Positions 32,793 through 41,744 of a stretch of 64,000 nucleotides of DNA are shown in pieces. The translations under genes and the position numbers were made by a program. This DNA comes from Raoultibacter phocaeensis (lineage in GTDB: Bacteria; Actinomycetota; Coriobacteriia; Coriobacteriales; Eggerthellaceae). Position 1 is the stretch's first letter. Each line of letters begins with the position of its first letter. Below the pieces are notes generated by a model. It had not been told where the DNA came from, did no database searches, and saw only the letters and a list, made by a program, of their open reading frames with translations. The stretch covers positions 682,001 through 746,000 of the forward strand of contig NZ_CABDUX010000002.1 of NCBI RefSeq assembly GCF_901411515.1, in the 5' to 3' direction.

Positions 32793-33655
32793 GGTGCGCT
32801 CTTTCGGTGACGGGGCTTGTAAAGGCCTACGGCCAGAACCAGGTGCTCAAGGGGGTTTCGTTCGAGCTGCGCTACGGGGAGGTGCTTGCGCTGCTCGGCA
32901 TGAACGGTGCGGGGAAGACGACGACGATGGAGTGCATCGAAGGACTTCGCCGCGTCGACGGCGGGACCATCGAGGTTGACGGGAGGCTCGGTGTTCAGCT
33001 GCAATCGTCGAGTATCGTCAGCGAATGCACGGTTGACGAGGCTGTCAGGTTGTTCTGTGTATGGAACCATGCGCCGGCAGAGCCGATCCTCTCGCTCTTC
33101 GGACTCGAGGCTCTGCGAAAGAAGCGGTACGTGTCGCTGTCGGTAGGGCAAAAACGCAAGCTCCATCTTGCGCTTGCGCTCGTCGGCGATCCCGATATCG
33201 TCATCCTCGATGAACCGACTGCGGGTCTCGATGTGGAATCGAGGATGCGGCTGCACGATGAAATCCGCATGCTCAAGGAGGCCGGCAAGGCCGTGCTGCT
33301 TTCGAGCCACGATATGGCCGAGGTAGAAAGCCTCTGCGACCGTCTAGCGGTGCTGCGCGGCGGACGCATTGCATTTGCAGGCACGCCGCACGAGTTCAAA
33401 AAGCATGTGGGCACGCAGGTGCTCATCACGTTCAAGCTTACCCGAGCGCTTCCTGCAACGAAGTTTTCGACCTGCACGCTCGTAGAGGCCGATGGCGAGC
33501 GATGCGTGGTGCGCACGCCCAACGTCGCTCGCGCGCTCGAAGAGATCATGGCCGTGGGAGGCCGTCAGGGAATCGAGGTACTCGAGGTGAATACCGAGCA
33601 GGTGAGTTTAGAGCAGCGGTTTCTCGAAGTGTCGAAGGAAGGTGGGAAATCATGA
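32789..33655 (+). CDS. ABC transporter ATP-binding protein
   Basis: 288 residues, ATGA overlap with the regulator gene. Walker A GMNGAGKTTT, signature LSVGQKRKLHLALAL, Walker B PDIVILDEPTAGLD and the H-loop SSHDMAEVE are all intact. A C-terminal extension of 70 residues follows, as in CcmA/DrrA-type export ATPases. It pairs with the permease that starts in its stop codon. Probable role: drug or peptide efflux under control of the MerR regulator. Confidence 0.93.
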   Translation: MRCALSVTGLVKAYGQNQVLKGVSFELRYGEVLALLGMNGAGKTTTMECIEGLRRVDGGTIEVDGRLGVQLQSSSIVSECTVDEAVRLFCVWNHAPAEPILSLFGLEALRKKRYVSLSVGQKRKLHLALALVGDPDIVILDEPTAGLDVESRMRLHDEIRMLKEAGKAVLLSSHDMAEVESLCDRLAVLRGGRIAFAGTPHEFKKHVGTQVLITFKLTRALPATKFSTCTLVEADGERCVVRTPNVARALEEIMAVGGRQGIEVLEVNTEQVSLEQRFLEVSKEGGKS

Positions 33656-34368
33656 AAGCGTTCTGGTACGGGGCTTTGCTCCAGTGGAAAATCGATATCA
33701 GGCGCAAGGATGTCCTGGTCATGTACTATCTTATGCCCCTTGCGTTCTTTCTGTTCATGGGAGGCATATTCTCATCGATCGATGCGGGGATGAAGGAGAC
33801 GCTTGTGTACGCAATGAGCGTGTTCGCCGTGTGCGCGGGTGCGCTGTGCGGTGTGCCGACCTCCGTAGTTTCGTTTTACGGAACCGGCATGAAAAACGCG
33901 TACAAGGTGGGTGGTGTGCCGGTGTGGACCGCGTGGGCGAACAGTTTCGTTTCGGCGGTTCTCCACCTTGCGGTGACGACGGCTGTCATAGCCGTGCTGG
34001 CTCCGATCGTTTTCGGAGCGCAACCGGTAGCGGATTTGCCCCGTTTCATCGGGGTGGCGGTAAGTTTCACCCTTTCTCTGATAGCGGTAGGCGCGCTGCT
34101 CGGGCTGCTTGCAAAGAGTCAGACCAAGCTCTCGATGGCCGCCATGATGCTGTTTTTGGTGTGCATCATGCTTTCGGGAATCATGCTGCCCGATCAGTTT
34201 CTGCCCGAGGCATTCAGGACGGTTGGGGAGTTTCTGCCTTCAAGATGGGCCTACGAGGCGTTTTCGGGCGTCGAGGTGCCGAGAAACGTTGGTTTGTTAC
34301 TCGGATTGTGCGCGGTCTGTGTAACTCTTGCCGCAGTGCGCTTGAAGGTGATCGCAAGCCGAGAATGA
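33652..34368 (+). CDS. ABC-2 type transporter permease
   Basis: 238 residues from ATG 33652 in the ATGA overlap with the ATPase gene. Six hydrophobic segments and the ABC-2 membrane pattern: N-terminal cytoplasmic stretch with VMYYLMPLAFFLFMGGIFSS, then AMMLFLVCIMLSGIMLPDQF and the conserved LPSRWAYEAFSG near the C-terminus. Two copies would pair with two ATPase subunits in an exporter. The substrate is unknown. Third and last gene of the MerR-ABC operon. Confidence 0.9.
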   Translation: MKAFWYGALLQWKIDIRRKDVLVMYYLMPLAFFLFMGGIFSSIDAGMKETLVYAMSVFAVCAGALCGVPTSVVSFYGTGMKNAYKVGGVPVWTAWANSFVSAVLHLAVTTAVIAVLAPIVFGAQPVADLPRFIGVAVSFTLSLIAVGALLGLLAKSQTKLSMAAMMLFLVCIMLSGIMLPDQFLPEAFRTVGEFLPSRWAYEAFSGVEVPRNVGLLLGLCAVCVTLAAVRLKVIASRE

Positions 34369-34376
34369 GCGGGCTG

Positions 34377-36425
34377 CTAGATGCGTTCTTCGAGATCGAT
34401 CTGCATGAGGTAGACGTTCTCGCGCATGCGCTTTGCGGCGACGCGGCTCAATCGATCTGCATTGTACATTGCTTGCACCTGCTCGAGCTCGATTCTTAAA
34501 CCTGCTTGCTCTACCGCTATCGTATCGGATACTCGTTTGGTGATGGCGGTGACGCTCGGGCGGGCGGCCCTCAGCGCAGCGAGCGTACGCTGGTATTCCA
34601 AGATGAGCTCACTGACATCCTCGGTGGGGGCGTCGGGGCTTGCCATCTCTTCTCGCAGCTTCGAAATGGCGTAGTTGCCGGTGGCGATCTGGAGGCTTCT
34701 CAGCTCTTCGGCGTTCTGCGACGAGGTTTTTCCGGGCAGCGCGTGGGTGAACCGTTGCCAAATGGCGCGCGAGAACAGCCCGAACCGTCGGAAGGCGTTG
34801 CGCCTTACCCAGCTGTAACGGTGCTCGTGCTTGATGAGATTCTGCACGTAGGCGAGGTGATTCAGGTGCTTGTAGCCGATCATGGGATCGATCTCGCTCT
34901 TGTCGATGAGCTCGAGCGTGTAGTCCTGCTCCCACCGAAGCGCTTTGATGCGCAACTCCTTGTTAGGCTCTATCTCGATATCGCTCGTATCTTTCAGGCG
35001 GTTGATGCGTTCGTTGTAGGAGCGGATGACCTTTTGCGTGGCCCGCCTGTTCTCGGGCGTCTGGTTAGCCGTGAGCTCCTCGATGACCGCACGGTAGATG
35101 TCGATGACGGTTTCAACCTCGTCTTCGTCGAGAATCGCCGTGCCTTTCGCCTTGTCTGCCTTCGGAGCTATGAGCGGAACGACGAAGGTTGCGACGAGCA
35201 GTGTGAGGATGATGACACCCGAGGCTATGAAAATGATGGTGCTGCGCTGGCTGAAAGCATTGCCGAGATCCCCTACCTGTGCGGGAATCGTCATCACGAG
35301 CGACAGCGTAATGGCTCCGCGGGCGCCGGAAAGCGTCATAACGAGAAGCTCTCTGAGGCTCAGCACGCCGAGCGTCTGCTTTGCGGGTTTTCGCTTGCTT
35401 TCGAAAAGATTCATAAGCACAAGCCATGCGAACCGCAGGACGTAGAGGGCTGCCGTGATGACGAGGATCCACACGAAAAGGTCCCAGTTGGTGATTTCCT
35501 TATTGACCCAACCCCCGCTCATCTGTTGGGGTAGCTGCGCTCCAAGCAGCACGAAGACCACGCCGTTCAAAGCGAATGAAAGCACCTTCCATACGCTATT
35601 CGAAACGATGTTGAGGCGCGATACCTGCGGATCCATCGTTCGGGGCGATATAATGCCGATGAGGCCCGCGGCTACGACGGCGAGAATGCCGCTTGTGCCG
35701 AGCTCGTTGGCGACGAGGTAGACGATGAACGGGATGAATACCTCGAAGAGCACGTGAAACGTCGTGTTTTCAAGGCCGAGCGAGCGTACTTGGCGGATGG
35801 CGAAGTTGGCGAGATAGCCGAGCACGATGCCGATGAGAATGCCTCCGAAGAAACTAACGAGAAAACTCACCGAGGCGTCGAGAAGAGAAAACGTGCCCGT
35901 GACTGCTGCAGCCAACGCGAACTGGAACGAGACGATGCCCGAGGCGTCGTTGATGAGCGATTCCGCTTCGAGCACGTTTTTTTGTTGCTTCTTTATGTTG
36001 ATGTCCTTCGAAAGGGAAGCGACGGCCACTGCATCGGTAGGGCCGAGCGCTGCACCGAGTGCGAATGCGGCGGCGAGCCACATGGAGGGAACGAGCAGCT
36101 TCGTTAGAAAGCCCACCGCGAGGGCTGCTATGACGACGAGGCCGACGGCAAGCGAAATGACAGGCCTGCGGTTTTTCCAGAGCGATGCCTTATCGATGTT
36201 CTTCGATTCGCTGAATATGAGCGGTACGATGAACAGCACGATAAAGAGGTTAGGGTCGATGTTTATATTGACGTCGACTCCGGTAATAAGTGTTGCGAAC
36301 AGCGCAATAAGCACGCCGAGGCCGATCTGGATGAGCGGGGAGGATACTTTAGGAACGATCTGGTCGATGACGGAAGATAGGAGAACTGCTGCAAGTACCA
36401 GTAACCCTATCTGCAAAGCTTCCAC
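34377..36425 (-). CDS. Na+/H+ antiporter, CPA1 (NhaP-like) family
   Basis: 682 residues if started at GTG 36425 (AAAGGA ten bases upstream); the frame extends to 36524 with an Arg-rich leader unlike a membrane protein start. Twelve or so transmembrane segments with the CPA1 ion site (ALGAALGPTDAVAVASL and ESLINDASGIVSFQFA). A long cytoplasmic C-terminal region (about residues 420-682, helical and charged, DTSDIEIEPNKELRIKALRW) resembles that of bacterial NhaP/YjcE proteins. It would exchange cytoplasmic Na+ or K+ for protons. It converges with the ABC permease gene with only eight bases between. Confidence 0.88.
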   Translation of the reverse strand: MEALQIGLLVLAAVLLSSVIDQIVPKVSSPLIQIGLGVLIALFATLITGVDVNINIDPNLFIVLFIVPLIFSESKNIDKASLWKNRRPVISLAVGLVVIAALAVGFLTKLLVPSMWLAAAFALGAALGPTDAVAVASLSKDINIKKQQKNVLEAESLINDASGIVSFQFALAAAVTGTFSLLDASVSFLVSFFGGILIGIVLGYLANFAIRQVRSLGLENTTFHVLFEVFIPFIVYLVANELGTSGILAVVAAGLIGIISPRTMDPQVSRLNIVSNSVWKVLSFALNGVVFVLLGAQLPQQMSGGWVNKEITNWDLFVWILVITAALYVLRFAWLVLMNLFESKRKPAKQTLGVLSLRELLVMTLSGARGAITLSLVMTIPAQVGDLGNAFSQRSTIIFIASGVIILTLLVATFVVPLIAPKADKAKGTAILDEDEVETVIDIYRAVIEELTANQTPENRRATQKVIRSYNERINRLKDTSDIEIEPNKELRIKALRWEQDYTLELIDKSEIDPMIGYKHLNHLAYVQNLIKHEHRYSWVRRNAFRRFGLFSRAIWQRFTHALPGKTSSQNAEELRSLQIATGNYAISKLREEMASPDAPTEDVSELILEYQRTLAALRAARPSVTAITKRVSDTIAVEQAGLRIELEQVQAMYNADRLSRVAAKRMRENVYLMQIDLEERI

Positions 36426-36742
36426 GCGCCATACGTCCTTTCGTCGTCTGTGTGCACATGAGGCGCTCACGCGGCGGCGCGGCGCTCCGGGCGTTTTCGC
36501 ACTCATCTGAAGAGGAATCATCAACCTGTACAGCGCTATTCTACCGTACCGAGGGCAGGGATATGTTCCGAACGGTAAACTTTCACACGGGTACCCGATC
36601 TGATACGCGATTGGGAACGCGCAGTTTCAGATCGGTAATTTCCGCTGCGCGAAACGTCGGCGCGAAGAACCTTTATACTGGTCGTTGCATGGTAAGTAAG
36701 GATGCGCTGAGCGCTTGAAGCACGTGGATGGTTGGGGGATGC

Positions 36743-37654
36743 ATGACATACTTGGGAAAGACGCTTGTAGTGGCGAACCCCGTCGCGCAAAACGGCAACG
36801 GTGCTGCCGCTGCCGAGCGTGCGGGCGAGCATTTGCGCCGATTACTCCCTGAGGGCTCGTTCGAGCTTGCTATGACTGAGGAGCCGTTGCATGCGACCCG
36901 CATAGCGGCGCAATCGGGTGCGTTCGACACCGTTGTTGCGCTAGGGGGCGACGGGATCGTGCACGAAGTGGTCAACGGACTCATGGAAATCGATGAGGCC
37001 GTACGGCCTGCATTTGGGCTGCTGCCTTTGGGCTCGGGCAACGACTACGCCCGTACGCTCGGTATGTCGTTTGATCTCGAGACATCGATTCGCCAGCTCG
37101 TCGCTGCATCGCCTGTGGCGCTCGACCTTGGATTATGCAACGGAGAATACTTCGCTGAGACGCTTTCGTTCGGCCTCGACGCGGCTATCGCGCTCGATAC
37201 GGTGGAGCGGAGAAAGCGAACCGGAAAGACAGGAACGCCGCTGTTTCTGGCCAGCGGCATCGATATGCTGCTTCACAACATCACGGAACATCGGTTTTCT
37301 GCACAGATCGACGGGGGAGAGCCGTTTGAGAGCAGCATGCTTTTGTTCGCAGTGCAAATCGGGCCGACGTACGGCGGGGGATTTACGATATGCCCTGACG
37401 CCTCGGCGCGCGACGGCCTGCTTGATCTGTGTATAGCCCATCCGCCGCTCGGCATCCCGAAAGCAGTGCTCATCTTCCTGTTGGCGAAAAACGCGCACCA
37501 TACCAGGTTCAAGCAGCTCGAGTTCAGGAGGGCGGCATCGCTTTCGATCCGTTTCGATGAAGCGCCTCCCGCACAGATCGACGGCGAGCCGATACCGGCA
37601 TCGAGTTTCGACGTATCCGTCGTCCCGCGTGCGCTGAACGTTCTCGTTCCGTAA
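36743..37654 (+). CDS. Diacylglycerol/lipid kinase family protein
   Basis: 303 residues from ATG 36743 behind GGGGGA. The DAGK catalytic domain shows VVANPVAQNGNG, the nucleotide motif VVALGGDGIVHEVVNGL and LPLGSGNDYARTLG, and the C-terminal beta-sandwich GGFTICPDASARDGLLDLC. Similar to YegS/DgkB/BmrU. It would phosphorylate diacylglycerol or a related lipid using ATP at the membrane surface. GGDGI in place of GGDGT is a mild variation. The upstream 317-base gap 36426-36742 holds no gene. A 10-bp stem (37721-37753) lies between it and the convergent DUF1836 gene. Confidence 0.92.
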   Translation: MTYLGKTLVVANPVAQNGNGAAAAERAGEHLRRLLPEGSFELAMTEEPLHATRIAAQSGAFDTVVALGGDGIVHEVVNGLMEIDEAVRPAFGLLPLGSGNDYARTLGMSFDLETSIRQLVAASPVALDLGLCNGEYFAETLSFGLDAAIALDTVERRKRTGKTGTPLFLASGIDMLLHNITEHRFSAQIDGGEPFESSMLLFAVQIGPTYGGGFTICPDASARDGLLDLCIAHPPLGIPKAVLIFLLAKNAHHTRFKQLEFRRAASLSIRFDEAPPAQIDGEPIPASSFDVSVVPRALNVLVP

Positions 37655-37720
37655 AACCGTTTTACCACGCGCGAGGTTCGCTGTGTTCGACGCTGGCGGC
37701 TATCGGACTTTGCCGATGCC

Positions 37721-37753
37721 GCATACCTTCAAGCGTATCGCACGAAGGTATGC
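37721..37753. other. Inverted repeat between convergent genes
   Basis: GCATACCTTC (37721-37730) pairs perfectly with GAAGGTATGC (37744-37753). No T-run, so a weak terminator for either strand or a structural element. Confidence 0.45.
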
Positions 37754-37758
37754 TTCGG

Positions 37759-38298
37759 CTACTCGGATTCGGGTTCCATGGCGATGAGGCTCGCCTTGAT
37801 GTAGAGCGTGTAGGCAACGGCGGCTGTGGAAGCGAGGACGAGGTCCCGCTCGAAATCCCCCTCGTTCGAGGTTCCGATCAGGCCTCTCGGCGTTTCGTTC
37901 AGGTCGCCGAACAGCGCCTTGACGGCATTTTCGAACGCACTGCAATAGTAGTCGTAAGCGACGGCGGTATCGAAGCTTGCGATCTGCGAAGCGATGAGCC
38001 GCTCGATTTCAGCTATCGAGAACGTCTGCTTCAGCGTGCAGATGACGATGAGGTACGCGATATGGTTGCGCGTGTAGCGCTTCGAGTGCGTTGCCGCCAG
38101 TATGCCCTGCTTCACGTAGTTGTTAACCATCGATGAGGTGATGATCTTCTCGTTGTCGCTGTACAGGGGCCGAAGCGTCTCCTCGAGGTACCCGAGAAGC
38201 TGATCCATGTACAGCTCGATACGGGGAATTTCGTCGAAGCGGGGCAAAGCGATAGTTTTGAGTCCTGCAGCGTATGCCGTGCGTGCTACCGATACCAT
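37759..38298 (-). CDS. DUF1836 domain protein
   Basis: 179 residues from ATG 38298 (AAAAGGA upstream); the frame is open to 38361 but without a site. The family blocks are visible: SSMVNNYVKQGILAATHSKR, then YTRNHIAYLIVICTLKQTFS and IAEIERLIASQIA. DUF1836 proteins look like MerR-type helix-turn-helix proteins without an effector domain and may regulate transcription. It is divergent from a DegV gene with which DUF1836 genes are frequently paired in gut Firmicutes and Actinobacteria. Confidence 0.85.
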   Translation of the reverse strand: MVSVARTAYAAGLKTIALPRFDEIPRIELYMDQLLGYLEETLRPLYSDNEKIITSSMVNNYVKQGILAATHSKRYTRNHIAYLIVICTLKQTFSIAEIERLIASQIASFDTAVAYDYYCSAFENAVKALFGDLNETPRGLIGTSNEGDFERDLVLASTAAVAYTLYIKASLIAMEPESE

Positions 38299-38374
38299 GG
38301 TGTGCTGTCCTTTTCTTTCCTGATAAGAGATGAGCATACCAATCAACGGGGATTGAGTCAATTATAAAAACCGC

Positions 38375-38403
38375 TTGACATTGAGTAATCATACCCGTAA
38401 TCT
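38375..38403 (+). promoter_or_regulatory. Promoter for degV-like gene
   Basis: TTGACA (38375-38380), 17-base spacer, TAATCT (38398-38403), about 50 bases before the start. Confidence 0.65.
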
Positions 38404-38453
38404 AGTTTTTAATACTATATCATAAAGCTTTAAAAAACAGTTTAGGTAGGGTC

Positions 38454-39311
38454 ATGAAAAACACCGAAATCGCCCTGATCGTCGATTCCTGCACCGACGT
38501 TCCCGAAAACCTCATCGAATCGTACGGCATGTACGTGGTTCCGCTTACCGTCAATTACCATGACGGCAGCTATCTCGACAAGGTCACGATTACGCCCCAA
38601 GAAGTCTACGACCGGTTTTCCGAGGAAATCCCGACCACGTCTACGCCTTCCTCCGCATCCGCGAAAGCCGTATTTGAACAGGTAATTGCCGACGGATACA
38701 CCCAGGCGGTTGTCGTCACCATCTCAAGCGGCCTTTCGGCGACCTACGAGTTGCTTTGTTCGACGGCGCAGGAATTCCCCGAGCTGTCTTCGGTGGTGGT
38801 CGACACCAAGAACATCGGCATGGGGGCGGGGCTGTCGGCCATCAGAGCGGCGCAGCTCATCGAGCAGGGCGTTGCGTTTTCCGAGATGGAGGCGCGCATG
38901 GCTCGGGTGGTGAAGAACACGAAAGTATTTTTCTGCGTCGATACGCTCGAGTACCTGCACAAAGGCGGAAGGATCGGTCTCGTGACGTTCGCCGTCGGAA
39001 GCTTGCTCGACATGCGGCCCGTCATCAGCTGCAATGAAGAGGGAGTGTACTACACCGTTTCGAAGGCGCGTGGCCGCAAGCAATCTCTCAAAAAGGCACT
39101 CTCCGTAGCCGAGAAATTCGCCTCCGAATTCCCTGAATGCGCCATAGCCGTGGTAAACGGCGATGCGGCCCTTGAGGCCGAGGGCGTGCTTGCCGAAATG
39201 AAAGACCACGTCGCAAACCATACAGCCGTGTACGACGGCCAGATCAGCCCCGTGCTCGTCGTGCACACGGGCCCGGGTCTCATCGGCATCGGGGTGCAGG
39301 GTCTCGATTAG
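38454..39311 (+). CDS. DegV family fatty-acid-binding protein
   Basis: 285 residues. N-terminal IALIVDSCTDVPENLIESYG and YVVPLTVNYHDGSYLDK, the loop TSTPSSASAKAVFEQV, ISSGLSATYELLC and the C-terminal LEYLHKGGRIGLVTFAVGSL are all DegV hallmarks. Proteins of this group (FakB) present a fatty acid to the kinase FakA for phosphorylation. No FakA gene lies in the window. The divergent DUF1836 gene may control it. GGTAGGG precedes ATG 38454. Confidence 0.95.
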   Translation: MKNTEIALIVDSCTDVPENLIESYGMYVVPLTVNYHDGSYLDKVTITPQEVYDRFSEEIPTTSTPSSASAKAVFEQVIADGYTQAVVVTISSGLSATYELLCSTAQEFPELSSVVVDTKNIGMGAGLSAIRAAQLIEQGVAFSEMEARMARVVKNTKVFFCVDTLEYLHKGGRIGLVTFAVGSLLDMRPVISCNEEGVYYTVSKARGRKQSLKKALSVAEKFASEFPECAIAVVNGDAALEAEGVLAEMKDHVANHTAVYDGQISPVLVVHTGPGLIGIGVQGLD

Positions 39312-39422
39312 GCTCCGGCATCCGAGACGCTGGTTTCGTGCCGTTGGTCGCCTGGGAGCCGGTGGCGGTGCGCTCTGCGGGATCGTATACACATGCGGTC
39401 TGCAATTTCGGTAATTTCGGTC

Positions 39423-39451
39423 TTGCGCGGTAGATGCAAAACCCCTATACT
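39423..39451 (+). promoter_or_regulatory. Promoter of tRNA-His
   Basis: TTGCGC (39423-39428), 17-base spacer, TATACT (39446-39451), ending 16 bases before the tRNA. Confidence 0.6.
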
Positions 39452-39466
39452 AATCGCTTGCGCCTT

Positions 39467-39544
39467 GGTGGCTATAGTTCAGTTGGCTAGAACGCCAGAT
39501 TGTGGCTCTGGAGGTCGTCGGTTCGAGTCCGATTAGCCACCCCA
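39467..39544 (+). tRNA. tRNA-His (anticodon GTG)
   Basis: 78 bases counting the G-1 (39467) that pairs with the C discriminator, a hallmark of tRNA-His. Acceptor GTGGCTA with TAGCCAC; the anticodon loop reads GTG; CCA encoded at 39542-39544. Confidence 0.95.
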
Positions 39545-39564
39545 GCGCGTTTTTTAAGAATTGC

Positions 39565-39593
39565 TTGCACGAACTTCGGGCTTGCATTACAAT
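39565..39593 (+). promoter_or_regulatory. Promoter of tRNA-Lys
   Basis: TTGCAC (39565-39570), 17-base spacer, TACAAT (39588-39593), 38 bases before the tRNA. Confidence 0.6.
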
Positions 39594-39630
39594 AGCTCGG
39601 CGCGATTGTGCAGTTGAAAACGATATACTT

Positions 39631-39706
39631 GGACCGTTAGCTTAGTTGGTAGAGCAGGGGACTCTTAATCCCAAGGTCGAAGGTTCGAATCCTTCACGGT
39701 CCACCA
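39631..39706 (+). tRNA. tRNA-Lys (anticodon CTT)
   Basis: 76 bases with encoded CCA. Acceptor GGACCGT with ACGGTCC; D arm TAGCTTAGTTGGTAGAGC; anticodon loop CTCTTAA gives CTT; T arm GAAGGTTCGAATCCTTC. Confidence 0.95.
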
Positions 39707-39720
39707 GAAAGAAACAAAAA

Positions 39721-39749
39721 GGCCAGAAGCGAAAGCTCCTGGCCTTTTC
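39721..39749 (+). terminator. Terminator after tRNA-Lys
   Basis: GGCCAGAAGC-GAAA-GCTCCTGGCC followed by TTTT, 14 bases after the tRNA. Confidence 0.8.
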
Positions 39750-39822
39750 TTATGCCGAACGTACTTTCTTGAACGAAGCAGCACTTAGTACATTGTGCGG
39801 CAGATGAAGCCTGAACACTTCC

Positions 39823-40254
39823 TTACAGCTTGAAATCCCTGATATAGCCCTTTTCGGCGAGTATCGCATCGACCACCCGCACGAACGCCTCCATGTCTTC
39901 CTGTGAGATGTTCTTCTCGTAGCGTCGCCGTATCGTATTCAGATGACTGTTAACGCGTTTGGTGAGAACCTTGCCTTCGTCGGTTAGTTCGATGCGCAGG
40001 CGGCGCGCATCGCGCGGGTCGTGCTCGGCATGCGTGCAGCCATGCTCTTCGAGTATCGCTACGAGCACCCTGATGTTTTGATACGAGCACCGCATACGCT
40101 CCGCGAACTCGCCAAGCGTCGGCGGATTATCAAACGAGGCGAGCGATGCAAGCATCATGAGCTGTCGGCCGGTATAAGGCCCGATTGCCGAGCGGTTCTC
40201 GTCCTCGACGCGTTCGTGCAGACGTTCGAGGCTGTCGATGAATTCATCGATCAT
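39823..40254 (-). CDS. MarR family transcriptional regulator
   Basis: 143 residues, start preceded by GGAAGGAGG. Winged-helix region at residues 30-100: RQLMMLASLASFDNPPTLGE, then RMRCSYQNIRVLVAILEEHG and the wing HDPRDARRLRIELTDEGK. Dimerisation helices flank it. MarR proteins sense small phenolics or oxidants, but no adjacent target gene is obvious. On its upstream side lies a large palindromic repeat that separates it from the next minus-strand gene. Confidence 0.92.
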   Translation of the reverse strand: MIDEFIDSLERLHERVEDENRSAIGPYTGRQLMMLASLASFDNPPTLGEFAERMRCSYQNIRVLVAILEEHGCTHAEHDPRDARRLRIELTDEGKVLTKRVNSHLNTIRRRYEKNISQEDMEAFVRVVDAILAEKGYIRDFKL

Positions 40255-40380
40255 GACTCCTCCTTCCCCCGGAAGTTGGCGCTATTGTACTCCACTTATA
40301 TAGGTAATTACCATATGATAGTAACGACTTATCAAATACAAAATGGGCAAAATGTCCAGTATCTTCGGGGGAGCACAGAA

Positions 40381-40459
40381 GAGCACAGAGGGACGATCCT
40401 TTCGTGCTGCTCGCTTCGTTCTGCTCGGCAGAGCACGAAAGGACCGTCCCTCTGTGCTC
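40381..40459. repeat. REP/MITE-like palindromic element
   Basis: Arms 40381-40408 and 40432-40459 are 28 bp each with one mismatch, starting GAGCACAGAGGGACGATCC, around a 23-base loop. A partial direct copy (GAGCACAGAA) precedes it. The GGGAC/GTCCC core style is common in REP sequences mobilised by IS200-like transposases. No transposase is nearby. Confidence 0.75.
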
Positions 40460-40461
40460 AG

Positions 40462-40833
40462 TTAGAGCCACTTTTTGCTGGCGCGGCGTTTGCGGGGTTT
40501 CTTCGGTTCGCGAAAATCGAGTTCGATTTGATCGCCGCAGAGATCGTCTTTTTTCTTCTTGAGCTTCACTTCGTCGATAACCCAGCTCACGGCCTCTTTG
40601 CCGAAGAGTTCGAGCATTTTGATACGGGCATCGTGCGCGTTCTTCTTGGACGATGCCCGGTGTTCGCTTTCAAATTCGAAGTATCCCTTGGTAGGCGATT
40701 CGGTTATCGGGGAGGTGTAATGCGCGATGTAGGTTTGGACGCCCGTGTCTACGAGCCGAGCAGCAGGGCGCGCGGGCTTGATCGCGCTGTCTTCGGGCTC
40801 GAGATCGAACAACGTGTCGATCGTATCGTCCAT
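40462..40833 (-). CDS. Small hypothetical protein with basic C-terminus
   Basis: 123 residues, no recognised family. The N-terminus is acidic (MDDTIDTLFDLEPEDS), the middle has helical KKNAHDARIKMLELFGKEAV, and the end is strongly basic (EPKKPRKRRASKKWL), suggesting nucleic-acid binding. Its stop lies two bases from the palindromic repeat at 40381-40459. The start ATG 40833 has GAGAGGA upstream, a fair site. Codon use looks like neighbouring host genes, so it is probably real. Confidence 0.6.
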   Translation of the reverse strand: MDDTIDTLFDLEPEDSAIKPARPAARLVDTGVQTYIAHYTSPITESPTKGYFEFESEHRASSKKNAHDARIKMLELFGKEAVSWVIDEVKLKKKKDDLCGDQIELDFREPKKPRKRRASKKWL

Positions 40834-41106
40834 TCCTATCCTCTCGTTACACGGGTACGTAAACCATTGTATCAGGGTGCGCGCGGAGACGAGCGCATTT
40901 CCGCAAAGCTTCCGCTTGCATCAGGTGGTACACCGCATGAGTCCGCGCGTATACGCGCATGCAAGCCGGTCGTCCGTTTTCGCACCTGATTACCTGGTGA
41001 CGTTTTGGCATCTGTTGGTTGAAGCGGCGTTAGCCGAGCGTTTCGCCATGGTAAGGTATAGCGGAAAACAAGTATGCGCAGAGCAGCATGAGAGAAAGAA
41101 ACGATC

Positions 41107-41682
41107 ATGAAAAAGATACTGATCGGCATCGGAGCCGTTGCCTTAGTGGTGCTCGGCTTCGTCGGTGCCCAGGTGTGGAACAAAGCGATGGAGCCGAGCG
41201 TTTCGCTTTCGGCGACGTCGATTCAGGAGCAATTGAGCGAATCGAGCGATCTTGCGACTGCTAAGCTCGAATACCGCGGACTCGTGCGTTACGAGAATGG
41301 CGACATCGACTTTCTTACGAAGAAGGGGTTCACGATGGTCTACGATGCCGAGGTGAGGGCCGGGGTGGATCTGTCGCAGGCAAGCGTCGAGGTGAACGGC
41401 CGCTCCATCACGGTGGCGCTGCCTATGGCCGAAGTGCAAACCATTTCGATCGATCCCGATTCCATCGAGTTTTACGACGAGTCGTTCGCGTTGTTCAACT
41501 GGGAGAACAAGCAGGACACCACTGAGGCGCTCGTGCTTGCCAAGCAGGATGCCGAGAGCAAGGTCGATCAGGTGAGCATGATCGAGCAGGCGAACGCCCA
41601 GGCGAAGGTGGCGGTGGGAAGCTTGCTTGCGCCGTTCACGCAGGGCGAGAACGCCTATACGGTAACCGTCGCGCAGCACTAG
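41107..41682 (+). CDS. DUF4230 domain membrane-anchored protein
   Basis: 191 residues. The N-terminal hydrophobic helix (residues 4-21, ILIGIGAVALVVLGFVGA) acts as an anchor or uncleaved signal. The rest resembles DUF4230: SATSIQEQLSESSDLATAKL, then RAGVDLSQASVEVNGRSITV and ALPMAEVQTISIDPDSIEFY. The function is unknown. GAGAGAAAG precedes ATG 41107. The 273-base upstream gap shows no other gene. A strong bidirectional terminator follows and serves the convergent ABC permease gene as well. Confidence 0.82.
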   Translation: MKKILIGIGAVALVVLGFVGAQVWNKAMEPSVSLSATSIQEQLSESSDLATAKLEYRGLVRYENGDIDFLTKKGFTMVYDAEVRAGVDLSQASVEVNGRSITVALPMAEVQTISIDPDSIEFYDESFALFNWENKQDTTEALVLAKQDAESKVDQVSMIEQANAQAKVAVGSLLAPFTQGENAYTVTVAQH

Positions 41683-41702
41683 CGGCACGAGCGGATGCCA
41701 TC

Positions 41703-41741
41703 AAACGGGCGGCCCCAGCATGTGTTGGGGCCGCCCGTTTT
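41703..41741. terminator. Bidirectional terminator
   Basis: AAACGGGCGGCCCCA pairs perfectly with TGGGGCCGCCCGTTT between two convergent genes. Confidence 0.92.
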
Positions 41742-41744
41742 GCG

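Noticed and set aside
40021..40989. 322-residue plus-strand frame spanning MarR, the palindromic repeat and the small hypothetical gene
   Set aside because: It crosses several independent features and has no motif or ribosome site.
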